Below, in pieces: positions 21,690 through 33,560 of a stretch of 64,000 nt of DNA (the stretch's first letter is position 1; the number at the start of each line of letters is the position of its first letter). This DNA is from Poa pratensis (lineage: Eukaryota; Streptophyta; Magnoliopsida; Poales; Poaceae). The stretch is from the NCBI GenBank assembly GCA_947311845.1, contig CAMZMU010000123.1, positions 17,474,785 through 17,538,784 on the forward strand, in the 5' to 3' direction. A program made the position numbers and the translations under genes. The notes beneath the pieces are model-generated. The model saw only the letters and a list, made by a program, of their open reading frames with translations. It did not search any database and was not told where the DNA came from.

Positions 21690-22420
21690 AATGCGTAGAG
21701 CCCTTATACCAAGTTTGTGCAGACGTTTATGGAAGGGGTTATTACTTGTTACAAGGTAGCATCCATATCTCTGTGGCAGAGCAAGTAGCAATGTTTGTTT
21801 CACAACACATTTAGGAGATCCAACGAGACAATATCTCGGTGTTACAAGCAAGTTTTGCACGTTGTTGGAGAGCTTATCAAGACACCATTTGGTCAAACTC
21901 CATATTTTAAGGTGGGCAAATCAAATTTGTTAGTTCATGCAATGACATAATTTATTTGCTGGGTAACATAAGATTTTATTTATGGCAACACATGAGTGTG
22001 TTGATGCAACTGATGATACTTACCTTACTGCTAGAGTGTTAGGTCACACTTTGCCGCATACATGGGTAGAAATCACTGCACCAGTCAGAATGTGTTTGAT
22101 GTTGTTGATCTCGATCTGAAGTTCAGACATGTGATAGCTGGTTGGGAATGATCTACCGATGATATGCAAGCATACTTGCTTGACAACGTGAGTCGACCAG
22201 ATAGGATCCAGATTTTGGATGGCAAGTTTTACCTAGAAGATGCAAGATATGCATGTTGTTCTGGTGTTTTTTCACCCTTCGGAAGTAACTGGTACCATTT
22301 TAATGATTTCTCTTCAAAACACTATCGGCAGAATGTGAAAAAATTGTTCGATCTGGGACACTCTAGCTTACAAAGTTTCTTAGGCAGTACAGTACAAATT
22401 TTATATACCACTCGCGACAT
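21690..22420 (+). pseudogene. PIF/Harbinger transposase remnant
   Basis: In broken frames the sequence follows the order of plant Harbinger (ALP1-like) transposases. About 21770-21890 reads SVAEQVAMF and, after a shift, ETISRCYKQVLHVVGELI (the helix-turn-helix part). About 22070-22160 reads HCTSQNVFDVVDLDLKF, then VIAGWE. 22164-22424 reads SRPDRIQILDGKFYLEDARY then RQNVKKLFDLGHSSLQSFLG, the DDE nuclease part around the second Asp and the LFNLRHSSLR-like block. Several stops and shifts make it non-functional. It is a dead transposase, not a domesticated gene, judging from the frameshifts. Terminal repeats were not located. Confidence 0.7.
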
Positions 22421-22512
22421 CTAAAACGGGACGGATGTAGTACTTTCTCTGTATCAAAATATAAGACTTTCTGACTATACTTTCTACACACATGTATCTA
22501 CCGACGGAGTAC
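22411..22512. mobile_element. Degraded Stowaway-like MITE pieces
   Basis: 22411-22440 (gacatctaaaacgggacgga) looks like the right end of one Stowaway-type element. tactttctctgtatcaaaat at 22441 with acggagta near 22506-22513 looks like a short, internally deleted second one. Only partial ends are present. Confidence 0.4.
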
Positions 22513-23694
22513 GTGATTGTGTACTCCTAAAAAAAGACGGGTTTCAGTAGCTCTAGTACGCTCAATTTGTAACGTGACTCTGCCTGCCTGGGCGCGCACA
22601 CGACATGCTGCTCCGTCGTAACAGTGCGGTGGTTACATGTTTCGTCGGATGCCGGTGGATGTGGGGGCAGCTGTGTCACGCGCTTGTTCTTCCCGATCGC
22701 CGCCTAGGCACGGACGTCGACGTGAATGAAAAGGTTTCTTCCTCCTCCTCCTCTCTGGCGATCGAAGGCGGGAGTAATAATGAAATGCATGGCGTTGTTG
22801 CTCGATCGCGCGCGAGTGCGTGCACTGTAGTTCTTGTCATGGAATCTTGCGTGAGGTCACCGGTGACTTTGTGATGGAGTGTGCATATTCAACTACTTGT
22901 GCGTGAGATCCAATAGAGAAAGCAAAGGGTACTTCGATTCACGCAGTCATCGATGTGATCCTGGATTAAACCGTGTAAATAAGTGTGTGAATCCGACCAG
23001 ACTAATACACGGGTGCCCTACCAGTCTCAGGCTCTCTGAGCACTATGCGACTTCCAGCGAGCTCGATGCATGCATCTGAATTTTCCTCTTGTCATATGAC
23101 TAGCCGACCGTGCATTTCTCATACTGTAGTGGTTTAATTGCGCCCGCGTATCTACTTGACTTGGTTTGTTTTTACACGGTTCTCAGATTGTACCATGGAC
23201 CAACTCACGAGCAACATCTAAGACGTGAGGGAGTTTTCGCCAAATGGTGGAACGCCGTGCAAAACATAGAAAATACAGGCAAACCATTGGGAGAAAATAA
23301 TTGAAACAAAATCCGCCGCCACTCGAAACGTCGCGGACGGTGGAATGCAAAGGAAAGTTGAAAGAGATCGGAGCAGCTCTCGAGTCGTCGCAATATCCAT
23401 CCGGCGGCATGCGTTGAAGCACCTCATCCAGCGGTCGAGCCGTTGGTGCCCTGCCCCCTTGCAGTCCCTGATGAGTGGATTTATGCAATGGGTTATATGT
23501 CATTTGTTGCATAAAGATCCGTCATGCATAGTCGCTATGTCTATAATTACCAGGCATTCTAGGTTTAGTCAAAGTCAAATTTTATAAAATTTGTCTAAAT
23601 ATATAGGAGAAAAATGTTCATGTCTTATAATAGCAAATGCATTTAATATGGAAGTGTATTTGATGAGAATTTCAGTAACATGTGTTTTAGATTC
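22513..23694. other. Intergenic stretch, no gene seen
   Basis: No recognisable gene or repeat. Small ORFs (22605-22874, 22879-23079 and 23345-23587) have no family resemblance. Confidence 0.4.
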
Positions 23695-23696
23695 TA

Positions 23697-23857
23697 CTCC
23701 CTCCGTTTCACAATGTAAGATGTTTTAGCTGTTACACATGTTTGTCTAGATTCAACTAAAAAGAATGAACATATGCACTTAAACATGTCTAGATACATGT
23801 GTGTGCATGTGTATGTGGAAAAAGACTAAAACATCTTATATTGTGGAACGGAGGGAG
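23697..23857. mobile_element. Stowaway MITE with TA target duplication
   Basis: It starts CTCCCTCCGTTTCACAATGT and ends with the near-perfect inverse (CTAAAACATCTTATATTGTG then GAACGGAGGGAG), flanked by TA at 23695-23696 and 23858-23859. This is a non-autonomous Tc1/Mariner-type MITE of a class very common in Triticeae. Confidence 0.9.
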
Positions 23858-23859
23858 TA

Positions 23860-26193
23860 GATGTTGATTTTTTTTTTCCTACAGGTTGTATGTATATGTT
23901 CACACACGGCGAGAGACACTGGGACTAGCCAAGTGGCCTCACGACAATACAATTAAGCTAGTCAGGTCCATGCAGCAGCAGCTGCTGTACGTACCTACGT
24001 GACTCTGCAGGAAGTTAACGAGCCGGCCGGCAGTGTTAAGCACGATCTTGGCAGCTGGAGCACAGGACCAGCCTCCAAGATTTCATGGTCCTCAACCTCC
24101 ATGTCTGATTTGGTTTGGTCCCAAGATAGGAAGCTGCATCGTCTTTTCGAATCAGTGCGTAGCTGGCCCTCCTAGCGTAGCTCGATCGGCCACTAACTAA
24201 TTCAGCTCCGTCTGGTCCACCGGTCGCTAGCTCCTGGGCCAGCCCACGGTCGGCGGGTGAATTATCGATCCTACCAGGAGATCGATCTCGTTCCCCTCCT
24301 AAAAAAAATCGATCCACAGAAATCGAATATTTAATAATGAATTGTATAATACAAAAAATATATCATTAGAAAATATAACATCTAATGCTTCAATGGTTTA
24401 TTTTTGTAGTATATACTCCTAACTCGTATTATGCTGATCAAATTGACGACTTACAAACACGCGCATGATCTATAGTTTCTATACACGTAAAACGGTGTAG
24501 ATCATACCGTGAAATGGTGTTTGCCCGAGCACACCGCGGAGTACTGTATGAAGAAGTCTGAACAGCCAAGACGATCTGCATCATGCATGTCCACTTCACA
24601 TTGCGCCGAAACTTGGACCTGCGCATCGATGGCGCTTTGCCAGTACCACGGCGCGGCGTCAACCCTCGAGAGCCAATCACGAGCTGTCTCCAGCGAGAGG
24701 CGTGCCGGGCTGCACCGTCGTCGTGCATGGACCTACTGTAGCTAGCAGCCAGCAGGTGTACTAGCAGGCTGCCAGGTCCGAGGACGGTGAGGCGTCACCT
24801 CGAGCTCGACGGGCGGACATGGATCATGGCACGCAACTCCTTCGTACACATGCATGCAGTAGTCAGTACGACGGGGAGGCGCCGCGCGCGGCCGACCGGC
24901 GATGGGACCTCGGCAGCAGTAGCAGGACCGGCCGGGGACCGGCGGTGGCGGTGGCCGGGCTGCACCTGATGCTGCCCGCACGGCACCTGCCCCTGCGCGC
25001 GCACCTAATGCTGCCGCGCACGATCGAGCCGGCGGGGACAGACAGCTCCGCCTGCCTGCCGCGCGCGTGCCATGCACCCTACCTCGCTTCTCCACCCGTC
25101 TACATCGATCTTATTCATATGTGTCTCTCTCTCGATCTCGTTAATCTCTCTCAAGGCCCAGGTTAGGTGAGTGACAGCATTATCCAGTGCGAGTTTGGGG
25201 CCGGGAGGCACGCGGGCAAGCATCCATGATTGAGCTTGAGCGGGATCCATGGTTAGGCCGATCGCAACGAAAGGTTGGTACTGCTCCCGGCCTCTGCCGC
25301 ATTAACGTTTCAGTTGGGGACGTCCATGTGCATGCACCGATCGACCGATCGATGTACTCCTACAACGTGGGAGTCTAGAGGCACGAGCACAAGCCAGATT
25401 ATGAGATGCAGAGGATTGCTGATGCTCTTCATGATTTTGTTTGGGTGAGCCTGGACTCTTAATCTCTTTCCTGCTCTGGCCGAGGTCTTGCTGGAGAACA
25501 TGGGATGCAACTGCGACCTTCAGGCGGCGACTGAGCTGAGAAAACCGAGAAAATGGAAATGCATGGTTCCCACATCCCAGGCGGTAGTACAGCTTTGATT
25601 GAGGAAAAGCTGCTCCTGCTGTTATCGATCTTATTTATCAGCTTTCTTGCTAAAGAAATTTTCTTTTCGAGAAAAAGGCTGCTTCTTTGGTCAACCATAG
25701 ATAGCTCTGTCAGCGAGGGGGGCTATTCTGAACAGTTCTTTCCTTTTGGTTGTTAAAAATGCAGTCTCGTAGATAAATCGGCCTCCGTATACAGTGACAA
25801 ACACATGATGAGTGGCATGTGTTTGCCACTGCTCTAAAACTTGTATATGCAGTCCTGGAGTTTCGTCGATCGCCTTAGATCCTGTTTGATCTAGGTTTTG
25901 AACTATTAGGAGTTTGGTTGGTTCTTCCTGCTGTGGAGCTTGCCTGTTATGCTTTCAAAACTTTCTGTTGTTTTCTTATTTTCAATTGGGACCTATGTTC
26001 TGTTATCATTGATAGTGGAACCCGGCTTCGTCACGAAGTCGTATGGGGAAAAAAGAAATCTTGACAGTAGACCTTATTAGGTATTACAACAATCAAAACA
26101 TAAACTTGTATTGAAGTAAAGAAGAAGTGTAAATTCATTCAATTTTGACAACACATTTTGTACCATAAAGCCTCATATCTACCATCCTATATA
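23860..26193. other. Intergenic DNA downstream of the MAG2-like gene
   Basis: No convincing gene or repeat was recognised. GC-rich patches (24740-25080) give overlapping ORFs on both strands, typical of non-coding GC-rich DNA. The last 150 bases before 26194 are probably the 3' UTR of the MAG2-like gene. Confidence 0.45.
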
Positions 26194-29100
26194 TCATGCA
26201 TCATACACCATATTTTTTATAATCTTTTCAGCCTCAGCAGCTGTCAGATGCCTAACACCATGCTGTCTCAGCCAATTTTTATCTGTAATAGTTCTATCTC
26301 CTAGTTGCTTCCCATCGACCTTCAGCAATTTCAGTCCCTCGGACAGTCTTGGGAAGAAGCCTTCAGGCCTCAGACACCAGGATTGGAAAACAGCAAACAG
26401 AACACTCAGATCAGCTTGAAGCCTTTCCACCCCACCGTTACTGAACTTTGGGCTTCCAGTGAAAATTCCTGTGAAAAGCAGCTGGTCTACTCCAGCTGCC
26501 ACAACTCTCCAGACTGTTACAAAATCCAGCTGATTTAGGCATTCTTCCAGCTTACATAGCCTCCCTTGTATGTAGCTTGAAGATTCTATGATGGCCCTGG
26601 ATATAGCTGGTTCTTCCGAATGCTCATGCCACTGCCTCTTATTCCTCAGATAATCCTGGGAGCGAGCATCAAATGCCCTAAGAATGACAGTAGAAATCTT
26701 GTCGACCCATTCTGACCTGAACCCTTTTAGTTGATCTATCTCTTGTTGGAATACACTCCCGCCTTCACCAACTAGAGGTAGGCTTTCCATTTCAAGAAAA
26801 AACATGTCCTCACACCATTGTGTCAATGTGGATTCAACGTACCGAGCTGCATTAACGGATTGTGATACTTTGATCAAAGCATCATCATCTGCCAAAGCAG
26901 TTAGTCCCTCTGCTTCTTGGCACCTCCGAAACATGGAACCAATGAATTCTGATATTATGGGTGAAGCAGAACTCCTAATGAATTCTGCCCTAAGTGTAAT
27001 GCTAGGAATAGGTCTAGCACGATCAATTAGCAAAGACAAGCCCTGCTGGAGAGCACTGGCTATTGCTGGAGATTTGTAGTCATCTGATCCATACTCGAGT
27101 ATTGCTCCTTCAATCCTCTTAATCCAATTTTTCTCATTCTCCATTGCTGATTTCAGGTTATCAAAAATTTCTTGTCTCTCAATCTCTGCCCATATTTCAA
27201 GCCAGTCTGGCCGATCACAGAAGACAGAGAGCACTGAGATCCTCTGCCAATTGTCATCATCCTTTACCGAAAGTAGCAGTCCTGTACTTGAGATCAAATC
27301 TTGAGTTCGTTTGTCAAAAGATATCATCAGATCCACAAGGTTAAGCCATGCGACTCGTGCCTGAAATGGCGTGATACTTGCATCGCTTGAGCTACTTTCT
27401 TGAATAAGTTCAATCTGCTTAGGAAATATCTCTTTTGCCAAGTATGTAGACAAGGCAATAATGATTCCTGAAATCCACTCCTCTCTGCAACTATACCCTA
27501 CAAGATTGGCCTTATCTACAAGGGGCTGTAGTATATCATCCATGGAATCAACAAAATCTCTAGTTATCTTGTAAGCAAGAGCAAAGACAAATTCAGGATT
27601 TTCAACCCATTTCGAAAAATGGTGCTGTGCAGCAGCAGATAATGGATTTACTAACTCCTCTATTACCCATAATGGTTGACGTAGTTGATTGTCCACATTA
27701 TGCCCTTGCAGTTGCCTAGCTTTTCTGCGCTTCTGTAATTCCTGTACACTGCATAGGGAAAGAAAGCTTTCAGAATACTTCCTTTTCAGGTCACCCTTCA
27801 TTGAAAATAATGGGTTCACAGTCTCTGCTGGTTTCCCAGAATAATTATCTGAAGTTGTTGTTCCAGCAAGGGAAGGAGGCCAGCCAAAGGATGAAAGAAG
27901 AGCTTGGTGATCAACAATAGCTTGTGGTCTTAGTAGAGCTAAAGATCTGTCCACTCTGTGATCCACTGCAGATATAAGGCGAGTCCATTGTGGTCTGGTC
28001 CTTGTAACTGAAGCTAAAAGATCTTCTATCATTTTAAGATATCCAACAGCAACATGTTGGGCTTGCTGGAGTAAAAAATATGATGAAAAATCAGCAGTTG
28101 ACAAGTTAAATGTGCCATAACCACGGTATGACATGAATCATACCTCTGAATTTTCTCCACGAGATTTAAGTTTTGCTGTCACAACAGAGGAGACAGCGTC
28201 TTCTACGTCACCGATCATACTGTCAAGCTTTAGGGCCGTTTCTGTATATGACAACCTACCGTTAAGAAACCATCAATTGCAAAGTCAAATGTAAACAACA
28301 ACTAAGGCAACATAAATAATAAAGTAGTAAGTGAAACCAGAGAGAAGAACAAAAGAAAGGAACTACGATAAACACACATCTAATCTGCAGAAGTTGGGGG
28401 TTTTCCATCAAGAGTCCAGTCAATTAGCTTTCATTCATTCATGTTCCTAATGCTTCATGATCATACATTCGTATACTTGTTATCATTTTATCGTACTCTT
28501 TGGATGGTACAGTATCTCAGGTTCAAGCATCGTTTTATTCCATAGATTGCATGACTTTTAAGTACCTCTTGTTTCTAGGTCTCTAGCATAAAGGAAATCA
28601 CTCTTGGTCAGAGTCCAATTTTTTTAAAGCCCCACAATAACAAGATAATGAAATACATTAATACATTTAAATAACTAAAGAAATCTCAAGTATACAGAAA
28701 TACCATTGAAAATGAGAAGATAAATTGCAACAATGATGGTACATAAGAACATGACATCGTTCGGCCTAAAATATTAGTGGTGGAAAAGCTCAGAAATCAT
28801 GAGCTAGCTCAGCCTGGTAAGGGCTCAGCTTGAAATCGTGCTGTCATGGAGCTAGCAAGTAGCTCATTAGGCTTGCTTAATCCAAAAAGCAGTCCACCAT
28901 TCGATGTTCACCTTATGGCCCAAGGCCCATGTCTTGCATTCAGCAGCGCACCAACCCAATTACTTGATATCTCAATTTTGTGACTTAATGAGATTGTTTT
29001 TAACTGTTTATTGTTCGAGAATATTTATCACTTGATGATCCCAACAATCTGAGTACAATTTTTTTATATCAAACATAACAAGCCAATTTGAGCTGGCGTT

Positions 29101-31843
29101 AGCTTAAAGAGTTTTACCGAGCCGAGCTGGCTCATTATCCACCCCTAGCTGTGGCGCACCGTTTAACGTAAAATGCACATGTTGGGCAATGAAGTGTACA
29201 ATTTATATGTAAAACCAAGCATACTAACATTGCAAAATAAAAATTCAGTCCAACCACCACGAAGACACCTGCACCAAACCACTCCACCAACTAAAATAAA
29301 CATAAAAAGAATATCAGCTAGGCTAAGGATGGGAGATGATAGGTAAAGTAACTGGATGTCTCTGGTTTCAACACTCCGTGGAAGATCGTTGGCAATGCCG
29401 TTATCCACAGGATTACAGGATTAATAGCTAACTGTTGCTCGTGAACAGCCAAATAAGCAACTACATGGACACCATGATGAAATGCTTCCAGTAAATTACA
29501 AAGAAAGAAGGCAACTCATAGATCCACGTGATCAAAACGAAGCTCCATGTAAATATATCGAGGGCAAGAACAGATAGCATCATCCGTCATAGCTGACTGA
29601 GCTAGATATGTACCAACCAAACCTAATTATTGACCTAACCTGGGAAAGCAATCAAATTCTTGGAGGATTGCTGGCTAGGCGAAGTGCCGCTGCGAGTAAG
29701 CTTTCACTGATTGTATAGGTGTTGTCAACAAAAAGACGTAACATGGGAGCAGGAATTGCCCGATGGTGAATGCAATCGCACTTTCTGCGGATTTTTCTCT
29801 CAAGGAGAGTATGCAGAGTGGCAGGATCTGGTGAGAAAGATCCAGGAGGTGCAGCTGAGAAAGGATCCAGACCTGTATCGGTTGGCACTAACAAAAAATG
29901 GGTAGTTTTCAACTAAGTCCATATATGTGTTGATTTTATGGGTAGTCAGAGCCAGCTAACCATGTCAAATTCCAATGCCCGATTTGGAGAGTTGCTTGGT
30001 TTTTGGTGAGTAACTGCCTAGGTTTGGCAGGGACTCCGGGCGACACGAACGAGCTTATCGAATTTGCTTTGGGAGGGCCGGGTGCGAAAACCAGTTCCCT
30101 TGGGTGGGAAAGTTTCGGTCTTAGGCTTGGATGATTTAGTTAACTCATAATGATGCGGTTTTTTAGCTCAAGATTTGTTCCTCCTCACTGCATAATATCT
30201 TTAAAACTGTTGCTTTTTTATCCAAGTGGAGGGGGCTGCGGCCAAAAAGCATAGGGCGGCGATGGAGATTACCGTGGAGTTCTGGCAGGTGCTTGCTCGC
30301 TCCAGCTATGGGATTGCAATGTGCAGCAAGGATTTGGTTGATTGATGTGGCTGCTGTAGCTTTTGGTCTGGCATGCTGGCCTTTGGACGCTTGCATCTTT
30401 CTTATTTTTCTGTACTTAGCTAGCGCTGATGGCTGCCTCCTGTTCCAGAATATCGCGAAAACTGGTTCGGTTTTTGTTGTTCGTCTGGCATGTCCTGGGC
30501 GGCTCATGCATGAGCACAGTGTCCAATCTTTCAGCTCAGCTTGTTTGACCTGGGGGGCGTGCTGCTGGATTTTTTTTTTCCTTTGCTTACCCGATGTACT
30601 CCCACTGTCCCTAAATAGGTGACTTATAAACATAGTTTTAAAGTCAATGTTTTCTAAGTTTGACCGAGTATATAAACAATAATATAAAGATCTACAATAT
30701 CAAATCAATATCAATAGATTCGTCATAAGATATGTTTTCATAATATATTTTACTTAATATTGTACTCGTTGATATTTCTATCAATATATTTGGTAAAACA
30801 TACAGAAAATGTTGACTTTTTAATTAAGTTTATAGGCCATCTATTTAGGGACGGAGGGAGTAGCTGGAAACCCCAGATACACCTCGTTTGAGCTTTCTGT
30901 ATAAAGCTGGGCTGCTTAGGCCTTTCCTCTAAAAAATATAAACCTAACCAACCAACTGATTTTACCACAGAGAAAACCGGCCTGCTCCTCCACACACACT
31001 AAGCAACCAATTTCCCATCGCATCAAGCACATGTACAATACATTGCTTAACTGAAACTGGCAAATCATATAAACATAGTGCTAATAAATTATGATATCTG
31101 CGGAGTTCAAGATCAAACAGATGTCCAATTTCCCACATATGCCTATCAGAATAGTCCAATCATTCTATAATTGCACGCTTTAGCAAGCAGCTGCTGATCT
31201 CAAGTTAAGAATAATAACACAATATGCCTAATCAAACATAACCACCATAAGAGGAAAATAGACAGCCTAGGAAATTGTTAATTTAGTGTTTGTCGTTTAA
31301 AATGTAAGCCAAAGCACGGCACGCAGGCATAAAGTGTCATATTCAGATACTCACCGGCGTAATCTCTGACCATGTCCACTCTCGCCACGTCGGTGGCCAG
31401 GGGAGGGAGTTGCTCAAACAGCATCTTCTCGCTCCCAGCCTCCACATCTTCTCTAGCCCCTAGAGAACCCAACAAAATAGAGTTACAGCTATGCAGCAGC
31501 ATTGATCAACTAGAGAATCCCAAAATCCGGTAACTCCATGAGCATTTGCTTAGATACCTGTCTTGGCGGTGGAGGCTTCGAGGGCGACGAGGCCACCGCG
31601 CACGCCGCGGAGGGCGGAGTCAGCGGCCTCGAGGGAAGAGGAGTAGGCCGCGGCCGCATCGGCTAGGCGGGAAGATAGCTCGGAGACAGAGGACTCGAGC
31701 TCCGCGCAGCGCCCGCGGATCTCGGCCTCGACGTCGGCGGCCGCGGCGAGGTCGGCCGGCGAGCGGAAGCGGGCGTCGAGGAAGCGCCGGAGCTCAGGGG
31801 TGAGGGGTCTAGGAAGCAGCGGAGATGGGCCCGCCGCTTCCAT
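26194..31843 (-). CDS. MAG2: RINT1/TIP20-family ER tethering protein, MAG2 ortholog (four coding exons)
   Basis: I place coding exons at 31843-31558, 31459-31355, 28241-28144 and 28065-26194. They join in frame to 786 residues, close to Arabidopsis MAG2 (about 795). Exon 1 (MEAAGPSPLLPRPLTPELRR) encodes the coiled-coil N-terminus; the last exon carries nearly all of the RINT1/TIP20 domain, including SAVDHRVDRSLALLRPQAIV, LISFDKRTQDL, SVFCDRPDWLEIWAEIE and PEGFFPRLSEGLKLLK. All three introns have GT-AG ends. The last is 78 bp; the ATG at 28134 lies inside it and is not the start. MAG2 is a cytosolic subunit of the Dsl1/NRZ-like tether on the ER, binding SNAREs for Golgi-to-ER retrograde transport and needed for storage-protein export. 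The family assignment is from recognition of many conserved blocks; the splice model is inferred from sequence and frame. Confidence 0.9.
28774..29150. mobile_element. Probable hAT-like non-autonomous element in MAG2 intron 2
   Basis: The left end reads AGTGGTGGAAAAGCTCAG and the reverse complement of the right end reads AGGGGTGGATAATGAGCCAG, an imperfect terminal inverted repeat. The interior carries repeated gagctagc/gagctggc motifs near both ends. I could not pin down an 8 bp target duplication. Confidence 0.4.
29690..29905 (+). pseudogene. LINE ORF2 fragment (region before the zf-RVT domain)
   Basis: The frame 29711-29905 reads DVTWEQELPDGECNRTFCGF then GEYAEWQDLVRKIQEVQLRK and DPDLYRLALTKNG. 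This matches the plant LINE reverse-transcriptase region just before the zinc-binding C-terminal domain (WxLPDGExNxxFRRxFSxGE...WxLTxxG). No RT core or endonuclease accompanies it. It is antisense to the MAG2-like gene, inside intron 2. Confidence 0.55.
30599..30860. mobile_element. Stowaway MITE in MAG2 intron 2
   Basis: The ends CTCCCACTGTCCCTAAATAG and CTATTTAGGGACGGAGGGAG are inverted repeats flanked by TA on both sides (30597-30598, 30861-30862). The AT-rich interior has no coding potential. Confidence 0.9.
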
Positions 31844-32060
31844 GGATCCCCACGGCTTAGGGTTTGGATCCGGGAGAGGAGTGGAGATCGGGGAAGCGTG
31901 GAGGAAGACGACCGGCGAAGAAAACAGAGTGTCAGAGTGGTTGATACTTTTTTCTCTTTCGGCACGGATTGTAATCCTGGTCGTTGATTTGAGCGGGTAA
32001 CGGTTGATGCGAGTTTCGACGGGTTACGTTACGCCATTAAGAAGAGCTCATATGGGCTGG
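31844..32060 (-). promoter_or_regulatory. Presumed 5' UTR and promoter of the MAG2-like gene
   Basis: Immediately upstream of the exon 1 ATG at 31843. There is no obvious TATA box. A pyrimidine tract (tttttctctttcggc, about 31950-31964) lies 110 bp upstream. The assignment is by position only. Confidence 0.3.
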
Positions 32061-32210
32061 GCCGTGGCAACTCGAGAGATGTCTGCATAAGAGGCTTTGA
32101 TAACGGCATGAGGCATCATGAACGGTCCATGAGGCTTTCGAATTATCTAGTCGAAAAAATGGGCTTTGTATTATCTTTTTTTTTAGATGAATGGTTTATA
32201 AGTCGCGCCA

Positions 32211-32227
32211 AGTCAAATGGGTGTTTC
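32211..32227. repeat. 17 bp target-site duplication, left copy
   Basis: AGTCAAATGGGTGTTTC occurs here and again at 39667-39683. The left copy is followed at once by a T run (32228-32234), as expected for the reverse-oriented A tail of a retroposon inserted on the minus strand. Confidence 0.8.
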
Positions 32228-32257
32228 TTTTTTTGAACTTAGTATACTGCATGTATT

Positions 32258-32535
32258 TGTTGGGAAACCGACGTACGCACCACGTGCGGGTCCCACCCTT
32301 TCTTGGGGTGGGGGTTTTCCCTCTAGATTGGTCCTCAACCCTAGCCCCTCTCCCTCCTATATATACCCATGTATTGTATTGAGAGAGATATACCATTGAT
32401 AATAAAGATCAGTCATGCTATATCTCTGTGTTCTTTTACTTTTCGCATCTGTGATTATGCCGCGTGTACGACTCCTTCGACTACGCTCACGCTACACGCC
32501 CTTGGACCGGACTCGCCGGCAAAGGTTGTGTAACA
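32258..32535 (+). repeat. 5' LTR of the Copia element (278 bp)
   Basis: It starts TGTTGGGAAACCGACG and ends GGTTGTGTAACA. A TATA-like tatatatacccatg lies at 32358-32371, with the presumed transcription start just downstream, and aataaa at 32400-32405 is a candidate polyadenylation signal. Its sequence matches 38544-38822 apart from about four substitutions and one inserted base. Confidence 0.9.
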
Positions 32536-32899
32536 CGTTATCAGCACGTACTGCTCCGCCAACTGATCTACATCGAGCCTCCCTCAAGCAGGCTCTCGTC
32601 GTTCATCGCGAAGGTATAATCCAGATCCGATCGCAACAACGGTTTTACATCTTTCTATGTTTCCGTTTTTGCCATACGTTTTATACGGATTATGTATTAC
32701 CTACGGTGTCGATTTCCCTCCCGAGAGCCGAGCTGACGAATACGTCGCCGACCAATGTCGATGCTCTCGGATTCATGGGGGATTTGTTGACGGCACCGTA
32801 GGGAGTCGGTATGGACGTGATCCAGATGATCACGGTACCGCCGCGATGCACCAGCTGTGCGACGCGCCGTCTCAATTCCAGATGAACGGACGATGAAGA

Positions 32900-33560
32900 T
32901 TGTCATCCGAAGTGTTTTCTATGTCGGCGTAAAAGACGTCGTCGGCTGACTGCCGTAGAGCCGCTCGCCGTGTGTTGCATAGGTCGGCAAGCCGCCACGC
33001 AACACACCGAGCCTTGCACTACGTGGCGCCGCCGTCGCTCTTCCGCGCGAGAAGGTCCAGATGACCGTGCTCGCTGTGTACCCTGCTGACCGCACCTGCG
33101 CGTCGGCAGCGCCGTACCGCGGACGACGGCCCTGCTGGCCGTGCCGTCCGAGCACGCACGCCCGAGGGGCGCCGCCGACCGCCGCCTGGCCCTGCTGGCC
33201 TCGCGCCGAGGCCGTCGCCGCTGGAGCCCTGCTGGCCGTCCGCGCTCGCCGTGCCCGGCAGCACTGTGACCGCGCCGCCCGCATCCGCGCCATGGCCGCG
33301 TCGACGCGCCGTCCGCGTACGAGCTCCAGGCCTAGTCGGCCGAGCCCCGCGATGTGCGAGGTCACGCCACCGGCCGCCCGCCCGCCACCCGCGCCGAGCC
33401 TGCGCAAGCGCGCCCCGCCACCCACCGCGAGCGCGCGGCCCCACTGGCCGCCGCCGTCACAGCCCGCCGCCGCCCCTTGGTCTCGAGCCAGGAGGTCACC
33501 CGTGGCTGGCCGTCACCACGACCAGAGCTTCGACCTCGGTCAACGCGTGAGGCGGCCGAC
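32900..33560 (+). other. GC-rich segment in the Copia leader
   Basis: Between the primer site and gag lies about 650 bp of very GC-rich DNA with long open frames on both strands (for example 33061-33747 plus and 33425-32919 minus). None resembles a retroelement protein. Open frames in all directions are expected from base composition, so I do not call a gene. It could be a captured host sequence. Confidence 0.4.

Larger units (their letters stand above)
28242..31354 (-). other. Second intron of the MAG2-like gene, loaded with transposons
   Basis: The 3.1 kb intron has donor GTGAGT (31354-31349) and acceptor TATACAG (28248-28242). It interrupts a Glu codon (G then AA) and contains a hAT-like MITE, a LINE fragment and a Stowaway element. 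Apart from these it holds only short ORFs without resemblance to known proteins. About 30190-30600 might be the 3' tail belonging with the LINE fragment. Confidence 0.75.

Noticed and set aside
28066..28134. ATG at 28134 as the start of the MAG2-like protein
   Set aside because: The segment is a GT-AG intron of 78 bp; its translation matches no MAG2 protein, while upstream exons join in phase.
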